Origin: Lachnoclostridium sp. UBA7097
Lineage (GTDB): Bacteria; Bacillota; Clostridia; Lachnospirales; Lachnospiraceae
Length of the DNA: 15,919 bases
Reading direction: 5' to 3'
Assembly (NCBI GenBank): GCA_002499945.1
Contig: DKYP01000080.1
Span: 1-15,919 of the forward strand
Part shown: positions 15,151 through 15,919 of the stretch, piece after piece
Numbering within the stretch: the stretch's first letter is position 1
Layout of the letters: every line of letters begins with the position of its first letter
Position numbers and translations under genes: made by a program
The notes under the pieces: model-generated
The model's input: the letters and a program-made list of their open reading frames with translations, nothing else
Told to the model about the DNA's origin: nothing
The model's database searches: none

Positions 15151-15919
15151 CTAACCTGCTTCTTGTGCCTCTTCAAATTTTTTATCATCTTCATCAATCT
15201 TGTATATATAAGCATCATTAAGTGTAGGAGGTACATTTGTTGCACTATCCGCAGGTTTTTCTTCTGATACCACTCTTAAAACTGCCTCATTTTGGTAAAT
15301 ATTTTTACTTGAAACAGAAAAATTCTCCTCTAAGGCAACAGATTCTTCAAGGCTTGTTGTAAACTCCCATACTTTTCCATTACATTCATCTAGTAATGCC
15401 TTTTTACTTCCATTATAAATTGCATTGCCATAATTTAAAATAGCAAGTTTTTCGCATGTTGATTCTATATCTGAAACTATATGCGAGGAAAGAAGTATAA
15501 TCTTGTCTTTGGAGAAGTTCATAAGTACATTGCTAAAATGTACCCTTTCCTTTGGGTCAAGCCCCACAGTTGGTTCATCAACAAGCAGAAGCCCCGGGTC
15601 TTTAACAAGTGCTGCTGCAATGCCAAGCCGCTGTTTCATCCCTCCTGAAAGTTCCTTTACCTTTGTCCTGCTTTTATCTGTAAGGTGTGTCATTTCAAGA
15701 AGTTTTCCAATTCTTTCTTTCCTGTTTTCTTTAACACCATTTAATGCAGAAAAATAATCCATTATTTCAAAAACTGTCATATTTGGATAGAAAGAAAAAG
15801 TCTGTGGTATATATCCAATTAATTTCCTTATCTGCCCTGTTTTTTTAATAACATTGCCATCAAGCTTTATCTCACCCGAAGTTTTATCCAATATCCCTGC
15901 AAGAATTTTCATTAAAGTT
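15151..15919 (-). CDS. ABC transporter ATP-binding protein, 5' end cut by window
   Basis: The frame is open past the window edge: codons for Thr and Leu come before the first visible Met, matching the end of a Walker A motif (GKTTLMKIL). Seen here, numbered from that Met, are the Q-loop (IPQ, Gln37), the signature LSGGMKQRLG (88-97), Walker B with LLLVDEPTVGLDP (108-120) and the H-loop His144 (SSHIVSD). After residue 165 comes a C-terminal extension ending TLNDAYIYKIDED, usual in NatA/BcrA-like ATPases of drug, bacteriocin or ion exporters. About 45 N-terminal residues are missing. No permease follows on this strand, so it would have to lie upstream, outside the window. The transported substrate cannot be deduced. 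Confidence 0.93.
   Translation of the reverse strand, partial: TLMKILAGILDKTSGEIKLDGNVIKKTGQIRKLIGYIPQTFSFYPNMTVFEIMDYFSALNGVKENRKERIGKLLEMTHLTDKSRTKVKELSGGMKQRLGIAAALVKDPGLLLVDEPTVGLDPKERVHFSNVLMNFSKDKIILLSSHIVSDIESTCEKLAILNYGNAIYNGSKKALLDECNGKVWEFTTSLEESVALEENFSVSSKNIYQNEAVLRVVSEEKPADSATNVPPTLNDAYIYKIDEDDKKFEEAQEAG

Noticed and set aside
15024..15245. Minus-strand frame of 73 codons overlapping the end of the ABC ATPase gene, as a permease fragment
   Set aside because: Most of it overlaps the ATPase in another frame. The 43 residues after the ATPase stop show no clear membrane segment pattern or homology I recognise, and there is no own start signal.

Overview
The window looks like a low-GC Firmicute chromosome, most likely a Clostridia member near Lachnospiraceae. 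The evidence is the gene order rimP-nusA-ylxR-ylxQ-infB-rbfA, a short NusA without the C-terminal repeats found in Enterobacteria, strong GGAGG-type ribosome binding sites, AT-rich spacers and consensus sigma-A promoters. Species cannot be read from the sequence. Every gene is on the minus strand except one Uma2-like gene. No rRNA, tRNA, CRISPR array or insertion sequence is visible.

Region 1 (4-5830) is the translation/transcription operon, read from right to left. A candidate promoter near 5750-5778 is followed by a 5' leader holding a 10-bp hairpin with an interrupted U-tract. Then come rimP (30S maturation), nusA (pausing and termination), ylxR (RNase P modulator family), ylxQ (L7Ae-like RNA binder), infB (IF-2, with a very long Asn/Arg/Asp/Gly-rich linker) and rbfA (30S maturation). 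Junctions are tight: ylxQ overlaps ylxR, and the ylxQ stop codon overlaps the infB Shine-Dalgarno sequence. The leader hairpin resembles the NusA-stimulated attenuator known for this operon in Bacillus subtilis.

Region 2 (5801-7247) is a small unit of accessory type. It holds an 83-residue acidic protein of unknown function, then a gene broken by two compensating single-base shifts (6637-6996), then a class I SAM-dependent methyltransferase with a candidate terminator over its stop codon. The three reading frames touch or overlap, so they were once translationally coupled.

Region 3 (7391-14327) is a same-strand run from a clear promoter: hisS, a SNF2-family ATPase, a SWIM zinc-finger protein, a secreted serpin with an N-terminal Ig-like domain, and a DUF308/HdeD-type membrane protein. 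Gaps are 17-59 nt and none holds a convincing terminator, so one transcript could carry all five. SNF2 plus SWIM is a recognised pair. The serpin is the most unusual cargo: a predicted exported protease inhibitor with an inhibitory-type hinge.

Region 4 (14369-15919) has the divergent Uma2-like putative nuclease gene behind an extended -10 promoter, a spacer with a near-consensus plus-strand promoter and no gene behind it, and the 3' part of an ABC transporter ATPase cut by the window edge.

Several starts were moved to the codon with the better-placed ribosome binding site: rimP to TTG at 5642, the 83-residue gene to 7247, the serpin to 9572 and SNF2 to 12966.
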